Below, piece after piece: positions 1 through 8,194 of a stretch of DNA of 64,000 nucleotides (its first letter is position 1; each line of letters begins with the position of its first letter). The stretch covers positions 62,001-126,000 of the forward strand of contig NZ_JAQSDN010000039.1 of the NCBI RefSeq assembly GCF_029945925.1, in the 5' to 3' direction. The notes beneath the pieces were generated by a model. The model saw only the letters and a list, made by a program, of their open reading frames with translations, ran no database searches and was not told the DNA's origin. Origin of the DNA: Polaromonas sp. (GTDB lineage Bacteria; Pseudomonadota; Gammaproteobacteria; Burkholderiales; Burkholderiaceae_C). The position numbers and the translations under genes were made by a program.

Positions 1-186
1 CGCCGCCTCGCGATGGAGGGCGACACCGAACTGGGCCTGGTCGTCAAGAACGCGCTCGATGCCCTGGAGTTGCCGGTGCTGGACTTGCAGCAGTGGACGC
101 CGCTCCAGATGCTGGCACGTCTGGGTCCACGGCAGCGGTCGGCCGGTGTCGGCCCGCGTCAGCATGCAGGTAAAAATCATGACTGA
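1..186 (+). CDS. UbiT-like SCP2-domain protein, C-terminal end (partial)
   Basis: Only the last 61 codons are inside the window; the reading frame is open from base 1 and stops at 184-186. The residues RRLAMEGDTELGLVVKN resemble the end of SCP2 (sterol carrier) domains of the YhbT/UbiT type, which bind isoprenoid lipids and serve as accessory factors in oxygen-independent ubiquinone synthesis. The position immediately before a ubiX-ubiD pair agrees with a quinone role. The stop overlaps the start of the next gene, so the genes are probably co-transcribed and translationally coupled. The tail after the conserved segment is low-complexity and unremarkable. The family call rests on one short motif, hence moderate certainty. 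Confidence 0.6.
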   Translation, partial: RRLAMEGDTELGLVVKNALDALELPVLDLQQWTPLQMLARLGPRQRSAGVGPRQHAGKNHD

Positions 187-613
187 GGACCGCCGCAGTT
201 TGCCGCTGGTTTATTCCTGTTCGGGATGCTCCAGCGCCGCACAGCTGGCCAATCAGGTGGCGCTGCAGCTGGACCGGCGCGGCGTCGCCGAAATGTCCTG
301 CATTGCCGGGGTGGGCGGTGACGTGCCCCATCTGATGAAAATCGTGCGCTCCGGGCGGCCCGTCATCGCGCTCGATGGCTGTCCGCTGGCCTGCGTGAAA
401 AGCGTGCTGGCGCGCCATGGCATCACGGCCGACCGGCACTACCCGCTCCAGCAATACGGTGTCAAAAAGCGCACGCATGAGGATTTCGATCCCGCGCAGG
501 CGGCGCTGGTGCTCGAGCGTGTGGCGGCCGACCTGCTGGCGGTGCCGCTGCGTGTAGCCACTCCCGGTGGCGCGGCCGCCGCCAGAGGAGCGGACGCACA
601 TGCCCCCCGGTGA
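179..613 (+). CDS. DGC-domain putative zinc/metal-binding protein
   Basis: A 144-residue protein with two conserved cysteine clusters: YSCSGCSS near residue 13 and LDGCPLACVK near residue 64. These are the signature of the DGC family, presumed metal-binding from its cysteines. No enzyme motif or membrane segment is visible, so it is probably a small cytoplasmic protein. The ATG at 179 overlaps the preceding stop by 8 bases and follows an AGG about 9 bases upstream. Its own stop lies inside the next gene's start region, so it is embedded in an operon with the UbiT-like gene and ubiX. A role in quinone or redox metabolism is inferred only from this position. Confidence 0.72.
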   Translation: MTEDRRSLPLVYSCSGCSSAAQLANQVALQLDRRGVAEMSCIAGVGGDVPHLMKIVRSGRPVIALDGCPLACVKSVLARHGITADRHYPLQQYGVKKRTHEDFDPAQAALVLERVAADLLAVPLRVATPGGAAAARGADAHAPR

Positions 614-1211
614 CAACGGGCGCCCACCCCGACGCATCATTGTTGCGATCTCCGGGGCCAGCGGCGCGGTGTACGGCACACGCCTGTTGCAGGTGCTTCA
701 TGCCATGGCCGGGATCGAGACCCACCTGGTGGTGTCCGACGCGGGCTGGCGCAACCTCGACCAGGAGCAGGGCATGAGCCGCGCCGCCATCGAAGCCCTG
801 GCCGACCAGGTGCACGACGCGCGCGATGTGGGCGCCTCCATTGCGAGCGGCTCCTTTTTATCCAGTGCCATGGTGGTGGCGCCCTGCTCGATGCGCACGC
901 TGGCAGCCGTGGCGCACGGGCTGGCGGACAACCTCATCACGCGTGCCGCCGACGTGGTACTCAAGGAGCGCCGGCGACTGGTGCTGATGGTGCGCGAGTC
1001 GCCGCTGCACCTGGGTCACCTGCGCAACATGGTCAGCGTGACCGAAATGGGCGCCATCATCTGCCCGCCCATGCCGGCTTTCTACCAGCGCCCGCAGTCG
1101 GTGGCCGAGCTGGTGGACGGCAGCGTGGCGCGTGTGCTGGACCTGCTGGAACTGCCGCATGACCTGGCCCCGCGCTGGGACGGGCGGGTTCGGGCCACGG
1201 CCGGGTCCTGA
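600..1211 (+). CDS. ubiX: UbiX-type flavin prenyltransferase
   Basis: This 203-residue protein should transfer a dimethylallyl group to FMN to make prenylated FMN, the cofactor of UbiD decarboxylases. It shows the flavoprotein nucleotide-binding start IVAISGASGAVYG, the segment VVAPCSMRTLAAVAHG and the late motif RESPLHLGHLRNM, all typical of UbiX/Pad1. ATG 600 was chosen because AGAGGAG lies at 584-590; an in-frame start at 567 has no such site. It ends three bases before ubiD, so enzyme and cofactor-dependent partner are made together. Length and motif order are normal for the family. Confidence 0.93.
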   Translation: MPPGDNGRPPRRIIVAISGASGAVYGTRLLQVLHAMAGIETHLVVSDAGWRNLDQEQGMSRAAIEALADQVHDARDVGASIASGSFLSSAMVVAPCSMRTLAAVAHGLADNLITRAADVVLKERRRLVLMVRESPLHLGHLRNMVSVTEMGAIICPPMPAFYQRPQSVAELVDGSVARVLDLLELPHDLAPRWDGRVRATAGS

Positions 1212-1214
1212 GCC

Positions 1215-2699
1215 ATGCGCTACCGCGACCTGCGCGATTTCATGGCCCAGCTCGAGCTGACCGGCGACCTGCGCCGCCTGGCCGAGCCCGTGTCGCCCCA
1301 TCTGGAAATGACGGCACTGTGCGACCGCGTCCTGCGTGCCGGGGGCCCGGCCCTCTTGTTCGAACACCCCACCGGACACAACATGCCGGTGCTGGCCAAC
1401 CTGTTCGGCACGCCGGCACGTGTGGCGCGCGCCATGGGTGTAACCGACTTGCGCGCGCTGCGTTCCTTTGGCGAGGTGCTCGCTGCCCTCAAGGAACCCG
1501 AAGCGCCCAAGGGCCTGAAAGACATGCTCGGTCTGGGTGGGCTGCTCAAAACCTTGTGGCACATGGCGCCGCGTGAATTGCGTTCGGCGCCCTGCCAGGA
1601 GGTGGTGTGGGAAGGTGCCGACGTCGATCTCACGCGCCTGCCGGTGCAGCACTGCTGGCCCGGCGACGTCGCGCCCCTGGTCACCTGGGGCCTGGTCATC
1701 ACCCAGGGGCCGCACAAGCCGCGGCAAAACCTGGGCATTTACCGCCAGCAGGTGCTCTCACGCAACCAGCTCATCATGCGCTGGCTGGCGCACCGCGGCG
1801 GCGCGCTCGATTTTCGCGACCATGGTGCGGCGAATCCGGGCCAACCCTATCCCGTGGCGGTCGCGCTGGGGGCCGATCCGGCCACCATCCTCGGCGCGGT
1901 GACACCGGTGCCCGACAGCCTGTCCGAGTACCAGTTCGCCGGCCTGTTGCGCGGCGCACGTACCGATGTCGTGCGCGCGCTGGGCAGCGGTTTGCGCGTA
2001 CCGGCCACCGCCGAGATCGTGCTCGAGGGCCACATCTATCCGGATGCCGGCCACCCCAGCGGCTACCAGCACGCGCTCGAAGGGCCGTTCGGCGACCACA
2101 CGGGGTATTACAACGAGCAGGCCTCGTTTCCTGTGTTCACGGTGGACCGCATCACCATGCGGCGCGACCCGATTTACCACTCCACCTACACCGGCAAACC
2201 CCCGGACGAGCCTGCCGTGCTCGGCATGGCCCTGAACGAGCTGTTCATTCCCCTGCTGCAAAGGCAATTTCCCGAAATCACCGACTTTTACCTGCCGCCG
2301 GAAGGTTGCAGCTACCGCATGGCCCTGGTGCGCATCAAAAAGGCCTACCCCGGCCATGCAAGGCGCGTGATGATGGGTGTGTGGAGCCACCTGCGCCAGT
2401 TCATGTACACCAAGTTCGTGGTGGTGGTGGACGATGACGTGGACGTACGCGACTGGCGCGAGGTGATCTGGGCCCTGACCACCCGCATGGACCCGGCGCG
2501 CGACGTCATGTTGATTGAAAACACGCCTATCGATTACCTGGACTTCGCCTCGCCGGTGAGCGGCCTGGGCAGCAAGATGGGACTGGATGCGACGAACAAA
2601 TGGCCCGGCGAAACGCAGCGCGAATGGGGCCGTCCCATCGTCATGGACCCGGCGGTGCAGGCACGTGTGGATGGCATTTTTCAGTCCCTGGGGCTGTGA
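1215..2699 (+). CDS. ubiD: UbiD family decarboxylase (4-hydroxy-3-polyprenylbenzoate decarboxylase)
   Basis: A 494-residue protein of normal UbiD length. It begins [14 protein letters not shown] and contains the family motif [11 protein letters not shown] near residue 290 and [20 protein letters not shown] near residue 360. UbiD enzymes use prenylated FMN and a divalent metal to decarboxylate aromatic acids; the classical member removes the carboxyl group of 4-hydroxy-3-polyprenylbenzoate in ubiquinone synthesis. Coupling to ubiX and to a UbiT-like gene supports the quinone role over that of a catabolic aromatic decarboxylase, although UbiD paralogues are hard to separate by sequence alone. 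Only 56 bases separate it from the next gene, with no visible terminator. Confidence 0.9.
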   Translation: MRYRDLRDFMAQLELTGDLRRLAEPVSPHLEMTALCDRVLRAGGPALLFEHPTGHNMPVLANLFGTPARVARAMGVTDLRALRSFGEVLAALKEPEAPKGLKDMLGLGGLLKTLWHMAPRELRSAPCQEVVWEGADVDLTRLPVQHCWPGDVAPLVTWGLVITQGPHKPRQNLGIYRQQVLSRNQLIMRWLAHRGGALDFRDHGAANPGQPYPVAVALGADPATILGAVTPVPDSLSEYQFAGLLRGARTDVVRALGSGLRVPATAEIVLEGHIYPDAGHPSGYQHALEGPFGDHTGYYNEQASFPVFTVDRITMRRDPIYHSTYTGKPPDEPAVLGMALNELFIPLLQRQFPEITDFYLPPEGCSYRMALVRIKKAYPGHARRVMMGVWSHLRQFMYTKFVVVVDDDVDVRDWREVIWALTTRMDPARDVMLIENTPIDYLDFASPVSGLGSKMGLDATNKWPGETQREWGRPIVMDPAVQARVDGIFQSLGL

Positions 2700-2755
2700 A
2701 GGGCGGGGTGTCGCCTGCGTTCTGACAGCGCCTCGTTCGAATCGCACAATGCCTC

Positions 2756-4051
2756 ATGGACTTCAATCACTCTCCCAGGGCACTGGCACTGCGCCGGCAA
2801 CTCGAAGCCTTCATGCAGCAGTACCTGCTGCCCTACAACGCGGCCTGGCACCGTTCGGTGCAGGAGGGGATTTATCCGCCGCCTTTTCTCGAAGACCTCA
2901 AGGCACTGGCGCGTGAGGCGGGGCTGTGGAACCTGTTCCTGCCGGGCCTGCAGGAGGGCGAACCCGGTACCCGCCTGGGCCACCTTGATTACGCGCCTCT
3001 GGCCGAAACCATGGGCCGCCTGCCCTGGGCCGCGGAGGTGTTCAATTGCAGCGCCCCCGACACCGGCAACATGGAATTGCTGCACCGCTTTGCCACGCCC
3101 GAGCAGCGCGTGCAGTGGCTGATGCCCTTGCTGGAAGGCCGCATCCGGTCTGCCTTTGCGATGTCCGAGCCGGACGTGGCCTCGTCCGACCCGACCAACC
3201 TGCAGACCACCGTGCGGCGCGAGGGCGGGCAACTGGTGCTCAATGGCCGAAAGTGGTTCATCACGGGTGCGGCGCACCCGAACTGCCGGCTGCTGGTGGT
3301 GATGTGCCGCAACGACGAGGCGCAAGGCGAGGGTGACCCGGCCGGGGCGCACCACCGGCACAGCATGGTGCTGGTGCCCATGGACACGCCGGGGCTGCAG
3401 GTGTTGCGCAATATTGCCGTGGTGCATCACCATGCGCCCGAAGGGCATTGCGAAATCCTGCTGCGCGACGTGCGCGTGCCGGTGGACCACCTGCTGGGCG
3501 GTTGGGGCGAGGGTTTTGCCATGGCGCAGGCACGGCTCGGGCCGGGCCGGGTGCACCACTGCATGCGCACCATCGGCCAGTGCGAGCTGGCATTGGAGCT
3601 GGCCACGGAACGCACGCTGGAACGCCAGGCCTTCGGCAAATACCTTGCGGATTTTTCCAATGTGCAGGAATGGATCGCCGAGTCGCGCATCGAGATCGAC
3701 CAGGCGCGTCTGCTGATTCTTCATGCAGCCTGGGCGCTTGACGAAGGCGCAGATGACGCGGCGCAACTGCGCGCGCGTGTGGCGGCCATCAAGGTGGTGG
3801 CTGCGCGGTTGCAGACGCGGGTGGTGGACCGCGCCATGCAGGCCTTTGGTGCCATGGGCCTGTCACCCGATACCCCGCTGGCTTACTTCTGGACCTGGGG
3901 CCGGGCCCTGCACCTGATGGATGGTCCCGACGAGGTGCATTTGCGCACCGTGGCGCGGCACGAACTGGCGCAGGCGAAGGCGCGTGCGGGCAGCACCGCC
4001 GTCTACTTCACCACGCCCGAGCAGCTGCAAGCGCCGCCGCGCATTCGGTAG
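2756..4051 (+). CDS. acyl-CoA dehydrogenase family protein
   Basis: The 431-residue protein matches the FAD-dependent acyl-CoA dehydrogenase family. It has a helical N-terminal domain, the middle-domain motif AMSEPDVASSDPTNLQ around residue 139, the segment GRKWFITGAAHPNC, and a C-terminal four-helix domain with RQAFGKYLADFSNVQEWIA and AFGAMGLSPDTPLAYFW. Such enzymes form the alpha-beta double bond of an acyl-CoA and pass electrons to ETF. The N-terminus resembles the longer ACAD10/11-like group acting on branched or unusual acyl-CoAs, but substrate cannot be assigned. It follows ubiD on the same strand and no other beta-oxidation gene is adjacent. Confidence 0.88.
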   Translation: MDFNHSPRALALRRQLEAFMQQYLLPYNAAWHRSVQEGIYPPPFLEDLKALAREAGLWNLFLPGLQEGEPGTRLGHLDYAPLAETMGRLPWAAEVFNCSAPDTGNMELLHRFATPEQRVQWLMPLLEGRIRSAFAMSEPDVASSDPTNLQTTVRREGGQLVLNGRKWFITGAAHPNCRLLVVMCRNDEAQGEGDPAGAHHRHSMVLVPMDTPGLQVLRNIAVVHHHAPEGHCEILLRDVRVPVDHLLGGWGEGFAMAQARLGPGRVHHCMRTIGQCELALELATERTLERQAFGKYLADFSNVQEWIAESRIEIDQARLLILHAAWALDEGADDAAQLRARVAAIKVVAARLQTRVVDRAMQAFGAMGLSPDTPLAYFWTWGRALHLMDGPDEVHLRTVARHELAQAKARAGSTAVYFTTPEQLQAPPRIR

Positions 4052-4086
4052 CGTGTCGGCTTTGTCTTTACCTGCGGCAAGTTGCC

Positions 4087-4620
4087 TCAGTTGGCAAGTA
4101 CGCGGTAGAGGTAGGTGGTGTCACACATCTCGCCGTTCGGGAAAAGCGCATAACCCGGAATCACACCGCAGCGTTGCCAGCCAAGCCGGGCATAAAGCCG
4201 CTCGGCATCGTCGCTGGCGGTGTCCAGCACCAGCAGCGTTTTGCCGCATTCGCGCGCGACCTGCTCGGCGGCCTGCATCAGCGCTTCACCCAGACCCTGG
4301 CGCCGCGCCCGGCGGTGCACCAGCATTTTGGCCACGTCGGCCCGGTGCGGCTGGTTGTCGGGCTGGTCCAGCACCACCTGCACGGTACCCACGATGCCTG
4401 CGGCATCTTCGGCCACCAGCAGCGCCCGTTCACCGCGGGCTGCGCTGTCCGCCACACCGCGCCAGAACGCCAGTGCCCTGGCGGGGGACAGGGGATGCAT
4501 GAAACTCACGGAAGCGCCGCCTTCCACACAATCGATCAGCAGCCCGGCCAGCGACTGCAACCCGCCGTCGGTGACGGCCTCCAGGCGGCGAATGGAAGGG
4601 CTTGAGGATTCGGCGGGCAT
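4087..4620 (-). CDS. GNAT family N-acetyltransferase
   Basis: A 177-residue single-domain GNAT protein. The acetyl-CoA pyrophosphate-binding loop reads VHRRARRQGLGEALM (about residues 103-117), followed by the strand LLVLDTASDDAERLYARLGW typical of motif B. The early residues (SFMHPLSPARALAFW) match acetyltransferases annotated in amino-acid or antibiotic acetylation, but the acceptor is unknown. It is convergent with the acyl-CoA dehydrogenase gene, with only 35 bases between them, and lies 33 bases downstream of srkA on the same strand, so it may be co-transcribed with it. Confidence 0.85.
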   Translation of the reverse strand: MPAESSSPSIRRLEAVTDGGLQSLAGLLIDCVEGGASVSFMHPLSPARALAFWRGVADSAARGERALLVAEDAAGIVGTVQVVLDQPDNQPHRADVAKMLVHRRARRQGLGEALMQAAEQVARECGKTLLVLDTASDDAERLYARLGWQRCGVIPGYALFPNGEMCDTTYLYRVLAN

Positions 4621-4653
4621 GGTTTCTCCCGAAAATGGATCTGGAACAAGTGA

Positions 4654-5703
4654 TTACGCCACCAGCGGCGCTTCCTGCATGGCTTCCGTCTGTTCTTCCA
4701 GCATGTCGACCTGGCCTTTCCAGTAGTCGCTGGAGCCGAACCAGGGGAAGTTGATCGGAAAGATCGGATCATGCCAGCGCTGGGCCAGCCAGGCGCTGTA
4801 GTGCACCAGGCGCAGGGTGCGCAGCGGCTCGATCAGTGCCAACTCGCGGCGATCGAATTCGCGGAACTCTTCGTACCCATCCACCAGCGCGCCGAGCTGT
4901 TGCAGGCACTGTGCGCGTTCGCCGGACAGCAGCATCCAGAGGTCTTGCACAGCGGGGCCGCAGCGTGCGTCGTCGAGGTCGACAAAGTGCGGGCCGGCGC
5001 CTTCCAGCCCTTCGGGCGTCCACAGGATGTTGCCGGGGTGGCAATCACCGTGCAGGCGCAGTGTGCGGATGTCGCCCACACTTTCAAACACGGCTTGCGC
5101 CACAGTCATCGCTTCTTCGAAAGCCTTGAGCCAGCGCGACGCCATGTCCAGCGGCAGGTGGTTGCCGGCCAGCAGCAGGTCGCGGCTGGCAAAACCAAAG
5201 GTCTGCAGGGTCAGCGCGGGCCGGTGCTTGAAGGGCTTGGCGCTGCCGACCGTGTGGATGCGCGCGAGGAAGCGGCCAATCCATTCGAGCACGCTGAAAT
5301 CCTCCAGCTCGGGCCGCCGGCCGCCGCGGCGCGGCGACACGCTGAAGCTGAAGCCCTCAAAATGGTGCAGGGTGCGGCCGTTGATGACCAACGCGCCGAC
5401 CACCGGAATTTCCGCCGCCATCAGTTCGGTGGCAAATTCATGTTCTTCGAGAATCTGCACATCGCTCCAGCGGCCGGGCCGGTAGAACTTGACAACCACG
5501 ATGTCACCCGCAGCAGAGCCCGCGCCCGCCGGCGCTTCCAGGTGGACCTGGTAGACGCGGTTTTCATAGCTGGACAGCGCCATCAGCCGGCCGTCGCCAT
5601 ACAAGCCCACGCTGGCCAGCGCGTCCAGCACCACGTCGGGCGTGAGTTTTTCGTAGGCATGCACGGCATCGGGCACGGGTGCCGCCAGGGGTTGTTCGGT
5701 CAT
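4654..5703 (-). CDS. srkA: SrkA/YihE stress response protein kinase
   Basis: The 349-residue protein belongs to the YihE (SrkA, RdoA) branch of APH-like kinases, which phosphorylate Ser/Thr and protect cells from stress-induced death. Visible are the N-lobe segment YENRVYQVHLE, the catalytic loop LRLHGDCHPGNILW and the Mg-binding segment HFVDLDDARCGPAVQDLWML. The length fits the family. It starts at the ATG whose complement lies at 5701-5703. Upstream on the same strand, separated by a repeat element, is the DUF2855 gene; downstream is the GNAT gene. In enterobacteria srkA sits by dsbA, but no such neighbour occurs here. Confidence 0.92.
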   Translation of the reverse strand: MTEQPLAAPVPDAVHAYEKLTPDVVLDALASVGLYGDGRLMALSSYENRVYQVHLEAPAGAGSAAGDIVVVKFYRPGRWSDVQILEEHEFATELMAAEIPVVGALVINGRTLHHFEGFSFSVSPRRGGRRPELEDFSVLEWIGRFLARIHTVGSAKPFKHRPALTLQTFGFASRDLLLAGNHLPLDMASRWLKAFEEAMTVAQAVFESVGDIRTLRLHGDCHPGNILWTPEGLEGAGPHFVDLDDARCGPAVQDLWMLLSGERAQCLQQLGALVDGYEEFREFDRRELALIEPLRTLRLVHYSAWLAQRWHDPIFPINFPWFGSSDYWKGQVDMLEEQTEAMQEAPLVA

Positions 5704-5747
5704 GCCTCCATTGTCGTTGCAATCCGGATCTGCCCCGAATTTTCAAG

Positions 5748-5808
5748 CAAAAAGTGGCTCTAGCCCTTGATGGACAAGCGCAAGCAGCTATTAAAATGAT
5801 AGCTATCC
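5748..5808 (+). repeat. dispersed AGCTAT-hairpin repeat, copy 1
   Basis: This AT-richer stretch reads GGCTCTAGCCCTTGATGGAC then AAGCGCAAGCAGCTATTAAA and ends in a small hairpin (AGCTAT, 7-base loop, ATAGCT). Similar text occurs at about 9154, 34977, 39027, 41369 and 48638. It lies in the gap between srkA and the DUF2855 gene. Confidence 0.75.
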
Positions 5809-5826
5809 GTCGTCACCCCAGCCGCG

Positions 5827-6912
5827 TCACAACGTCAGGATATGCCCGATGTGCGGGTCGCCCTTGCCGGCCAGCACCTGCTGGTAGGCCGCGGCGACGG
5901 CGTCGGCACCCTGGTGGTGCTGCGTGAGCAGCCAGGGCGAGGGCGCATGTGTCGCGCGCTGGCTGAAGGTCTGCCAGGCCTGCACCAGGCGCTGGCCCAG
6001 GCCGGCCGCGCCCCAGTCGGCGCTGCGTTTCTTGATCTGCGCCGGTGCAAAAAACAGCGTGGCGCGCGGACCTGGCAGATCCCTGGCGCCGCCCAGCTCG
6101 GCCACATGGGTGCCGCCGATCGAGCAGCTGTACTTCAGGTTCGCAAAGCGGGTGTGGATGGCAAGGCGCAGCCCGGCGTTGCCGGCAAAGTCCACATAAA
6201 TGCATGGCGTGTCGGCGTGAAGCTGGTCGAGCTGGTCATAGGTCAGCACCCGGCTGTAGCAACCCAGGCTTTCGCAAAAGGCCACATTCGCCGGCGAGGT
6301 CAGCCCGATGACTTCGATGCCGGGGCGCTGGGCCAGCTGGAAGGCCGTGCCATAGGCGGTCTTGCTGGATGCACTGGACAGCAGCAGGGTCCGGGCGCCG
6401 AAAAAATCGTTGTCCGCCAGGAAATCGTCGATCAGGAAGGAGGTGATGAACAGCGGCCGCAGCAGCGCCTGGATGTCCTCGGTGGCGGGTGCGTAAAACG
6501 GGTCGGCGCTGCAGCGCAGGTACTGGTTGTAGACCGCATGCAGTTCGCGCCGGTGGGGTGCGCCGTCGTGAAAGCCGGAGGTGTTCAGGCGCGCGGGCGT
6601 AAGCACGGTGGCCGAGGCCATGGGGTAGTAGCCGTACAGCCGCTCACCCACGGCCACACCCGGATGCAGCGACTGCACCACACTGCCAAAACCCCACACC
6701 GGGATGGTGCCCCAGCCTTCTTCGCCGGTGGGAAAGAACTGCCAGTAGGCCATGGCGTCGCCAAAGGCGGCGTAGGTGATGTTGTTGGAGGTCAGCGCAA
6801 AGGATTCGACAGACACGCGAACCTGGCCATCGGCCAGCGGGGCGTCTTCAGTCGTTTCCAGCCGCGTGCTGGCCAGATTGTTTTTGCGAACGAGAAGGGT
6901 GGTGGTGCTCAT
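5827..6912 (-). CDS. DUF2855 family protein
   Basis: The 361-residue protein matches the DUF2855 family, with the characteristic segments SVESFALTSNNITYAAFGDA and YWQFFPTGEEGWGTIPVWGF near residues 34 and 56. The fold outline resembles the medium-chain dehydrogenase/quinone reductase superfamily: an N-terminal GroES-like part, then a segment LLLSSASSKTAYGTAFQLAQ that resembles the NADP-binding turn. No zinc-ligand set is apparent. Function is not established. It is flanked upstream by the ohr terminator hairpin and downstream by a dispersed repeat, and looks like a single-gene unit. Confidence 0.85.
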   Translation of the reverse strand: MSTTTLLVRKNNLASTRLETTEDAPLADGQVRVSVESFALTSNNITYAAFGDAMAYWQFFPTGEEGWGTIPVWGFGSVVQSLHPGVAVGERLYGYYPMASATVLTPARLNTSGFHDGAPHRRELHAVYNQYLRCSADPFYAPATEDIQALLRPLFITSFLIDDFLADNDFFGARTLLLSSASSKTAYGTAFQLAQRPGIEVIGLTSPANVAFCESLGCYSRVLTYDQLDQLHADTPCIYVDFAGNAGLRLAIHTRFANLKYSCSIGGTHVAELGGARDLPGPRATLFFAPAQIKKRSADWGAAGLGQRLVQAWQTFSQRATHAPSPWLLTQHHQGADAVAAAYQQVLAGKGDPHIGHILTL

Positions 6913-6927
6913 GCCGGCAAGTTAAGC

Positions 6928-6958
6928 GAAAAAGCCCGCCGGTTCAATACCGGCGGGC
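6928..6958 (-). terminator. rho-independent terminator of the ohrR-ohr operon
   Basis: A perfect 10-base-pair GC stem (GCCCGCCGGT at 6934-6943 pairing with 6949-6958, loop TCAAT) is followed on the minus strand by TTTTTCGC. Read leftward it lies downstream of ohr and just before the DUF2855 start, so it should insulate that gene. Confidence 0.85.
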
Positions 6959-7052
6959 CGCTTTGGCGACAGCTTGGGGGTCTCGATTCAGACTAACCAC
7001 TGCCATGGAACGATCGGAAGTGAAGGGAACTTCCGCGAGCCCTCTCCAACCA

Positions 7053-7144
7053 AGCAGGGGCCGCGGATCTGGCTTTGCCAGTCCGCAGGCGCAGCGGCCC
7101 CCCCGGGGGGCAGGGAGCTACACGCAGTGAGCGACCGTGGGGGC
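7053..7144 (-). repeat. stop-adjacent GC-rich repeat, copy C
   Basis: A 92-base element that begins two bases after the ohr stop codon on the minus strand (GCCCCCACGGTC...) and contains the inverted core CTGCCCCCCGGGGGGG and the segment CGGACTGGCAAAGCC. It is the same family as the elements at 46641-46732 and 53786-53877, with more differences. It could form strong RNA hairpins after ohr. Confidence 0.75.
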
Positions 7145-7145
7145 T

Positions 7146-7565
7146 CTACTTCAACGTGATGGTCACGTCGATGTTGCCGCGGGTGGCGTTCGAGTAAGGG
7201 CACACCTGGTGGGCGGTGTCGACCAGCGCCTGGGCAGCGGTACGGTCCATGCCGGGCAGGCTGATGTCCAGACGGACGGCGATGCCGTAACCGGCGGGGA
7301 TCTTGCCCAGGTCCACGCTGGCGTCAATGCTGACGTCGTTCGGCAGCGCGATCTTTTTCATGCCGGCCACGGCCTTCAGCGCCCCTATGAAACAGGCGGA
7401 GTAACCGGCCGCGAACAGCTGCTCGGGGTTGGTGCCGGTGCCGGCGGTGCCCGGCGAGCTCAGCGTGATGTCCAGGCGGCCGTCGTCGGTTCTGGACTTG
7501 CCATCACGGCCGCCGGTGGTGTGGGCGTGGGCAGTGTAGAGGATTTTTTCGAGCTCGGTGGTCAT
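7146..7565 (-). CDS. ohr: organic hydroperoxide resistance protein (Ohr)
   Basis: A 139-residue OsmC/Ohr-family thiol peroxidase that reduces organic hydroperoxides. Both redox cysteines are present: Cys58 in AAGYSACFIGAL and Cys122 in HQVCPYSNATRGN, the latter being the Ohr-type (not OsmC-type) context. The length is standard. GAGGAAA lies just upstream of the start. It follows ohrR on the same strand with a 64-base gap in which no second operator is visible, so expression should come from the OhrR-controlled promoter upstream of ohrR. A good terminator lies downstream. Confidence 0.95.
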   Translation of the reverse strand: MTTELEKILYTAHAHTTGGRDGKSRTDDGRLDITLSSPGTAGTGTNPEQLFAAGYSACFIGALKAVAGMKKIALPNDVSIDASVDLGKIPAGYGIAVRLDISLPGMDRTAAQALVDTAHQVCPYSNATRGNIDVTITLK

Positions 7566-7629
7566 GGTGATTTCCTCGGAAAATGCTTCGGGCGTGAAGC
7601 GGGTTGAAAACGGGAAGGGCGGGACGGGT

Positions 7630-8079
7630 CTACGCGACCAGCCGCTGGCGCAGGGCCTGCACCTGCTGGGTCAGCGCCACCAGTTCAGGAATCGAACATT
7701 GGGTGGCGCTCAGGATGCAGCCCGGAATGCGGGCCGCCCGGCTCTTGAGCTTGCGGCCCGCGGCGGTCAGGCTGATGTGGACGCGGCGCTCGTCCTGCAC
7801 ATCGCGCAGGCGCGTCAGGAATCCGGAGGCTTCAAGCCGCTTGAGCAGCGGCGTCAGCGTGCCTGAATCGAGGAACAGGCGCTCGCCGAGTTCGCTCACC
7901 GTGAGGCCGTCCTTTTCCCAGAGCACCAGCATGGCCAGGTACTGCGGGTAGGTCAGCCCCAGCTCGTCGAGCAGCGGCTTGTACAGCTTGGTCATGGCCA
8001 GCGAGGTGGAATACAGCGCAAAACAGAGCTGGTTGTCCAGCAGCAGCATGGCGTCGGTAGGGGTGGTTTTTCCTGACAT
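7630..8079 (-). CDS. ohrR: MarR family peroxide-sensing repressor OhrR
   Basis: The protein (149 residues from the second Met, or 156 from the in-frame ATG at 8100) is a MarR-type winged-helix regulator. The sensor cysteine sits in DNQLCFALYS at Cys19 of the shorter form, the position used by OhrR proteins, whose oxidation by organic hydroperoxides releases DNA. The recognition region reads LTVSELGERLFLDSGTLTPLLKRLEASG and the wing DVQDERRVHISLT. It heads an operon with ohr and has a matching operator directly upstream (8096-8124), so it should repress itself and ohr. The longer start would place part of the coding region inside the AT-rich promoter, so the shorter one is preferred. Confidence 0.92.
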   Translation of the reverse strand: MSGKTTPTDAMLLLDNQLCFALYSTSLAMTKLYKPLLDELGLTYPQYLAMLVLWEKDGLTVSELGERLFLDSGTLTPLLKRLEASGFLTRLRDVQDERRVHISLTAAGRKLKSRAARIPGCILSATQCSIPELVALTQQVQALRQRLVA

Positions 8080-8095
8080 GGTTTGAATTGTATCG

Positions 8096-8124
8096 TGCAA
8101 TTAAATTGTGTGCAAGTTAATTTG
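8096..8124 (-). promoter_or_regulatory. tandem OhrR operator upstream of ohrR-ohr
   Basis: TGCAATTAAATTGTG is followed directly by TGCAAGTTAATTTGA, two adjacent near-dyads built on CAATT-AATTG. This resembles the TACAATT/AATTGTA inverted repeats described for OhrR in other bacteria. The site overlaps the region 5' to ohrR and is much more AT-rich than its surroundings. Confidence 0.7.
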
Positions 8125-8194
8125 AAGAGGACCGGCTCCAGGGACTTTGCAGCGGTTCTGCCCGTGCCGCGCGCCGGCTACTAAACTGGGGGCC

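Noticed and set aside
858-1727. Long minus-strand open frame of 289 codons opposite ubiX and ubiD
   Set aside because: It lies antisense to two well-recognised genes, is rich in His/Gln/Arg as expected for a mirror frame of GC-rich coding DNA, and has no recognisable motif.
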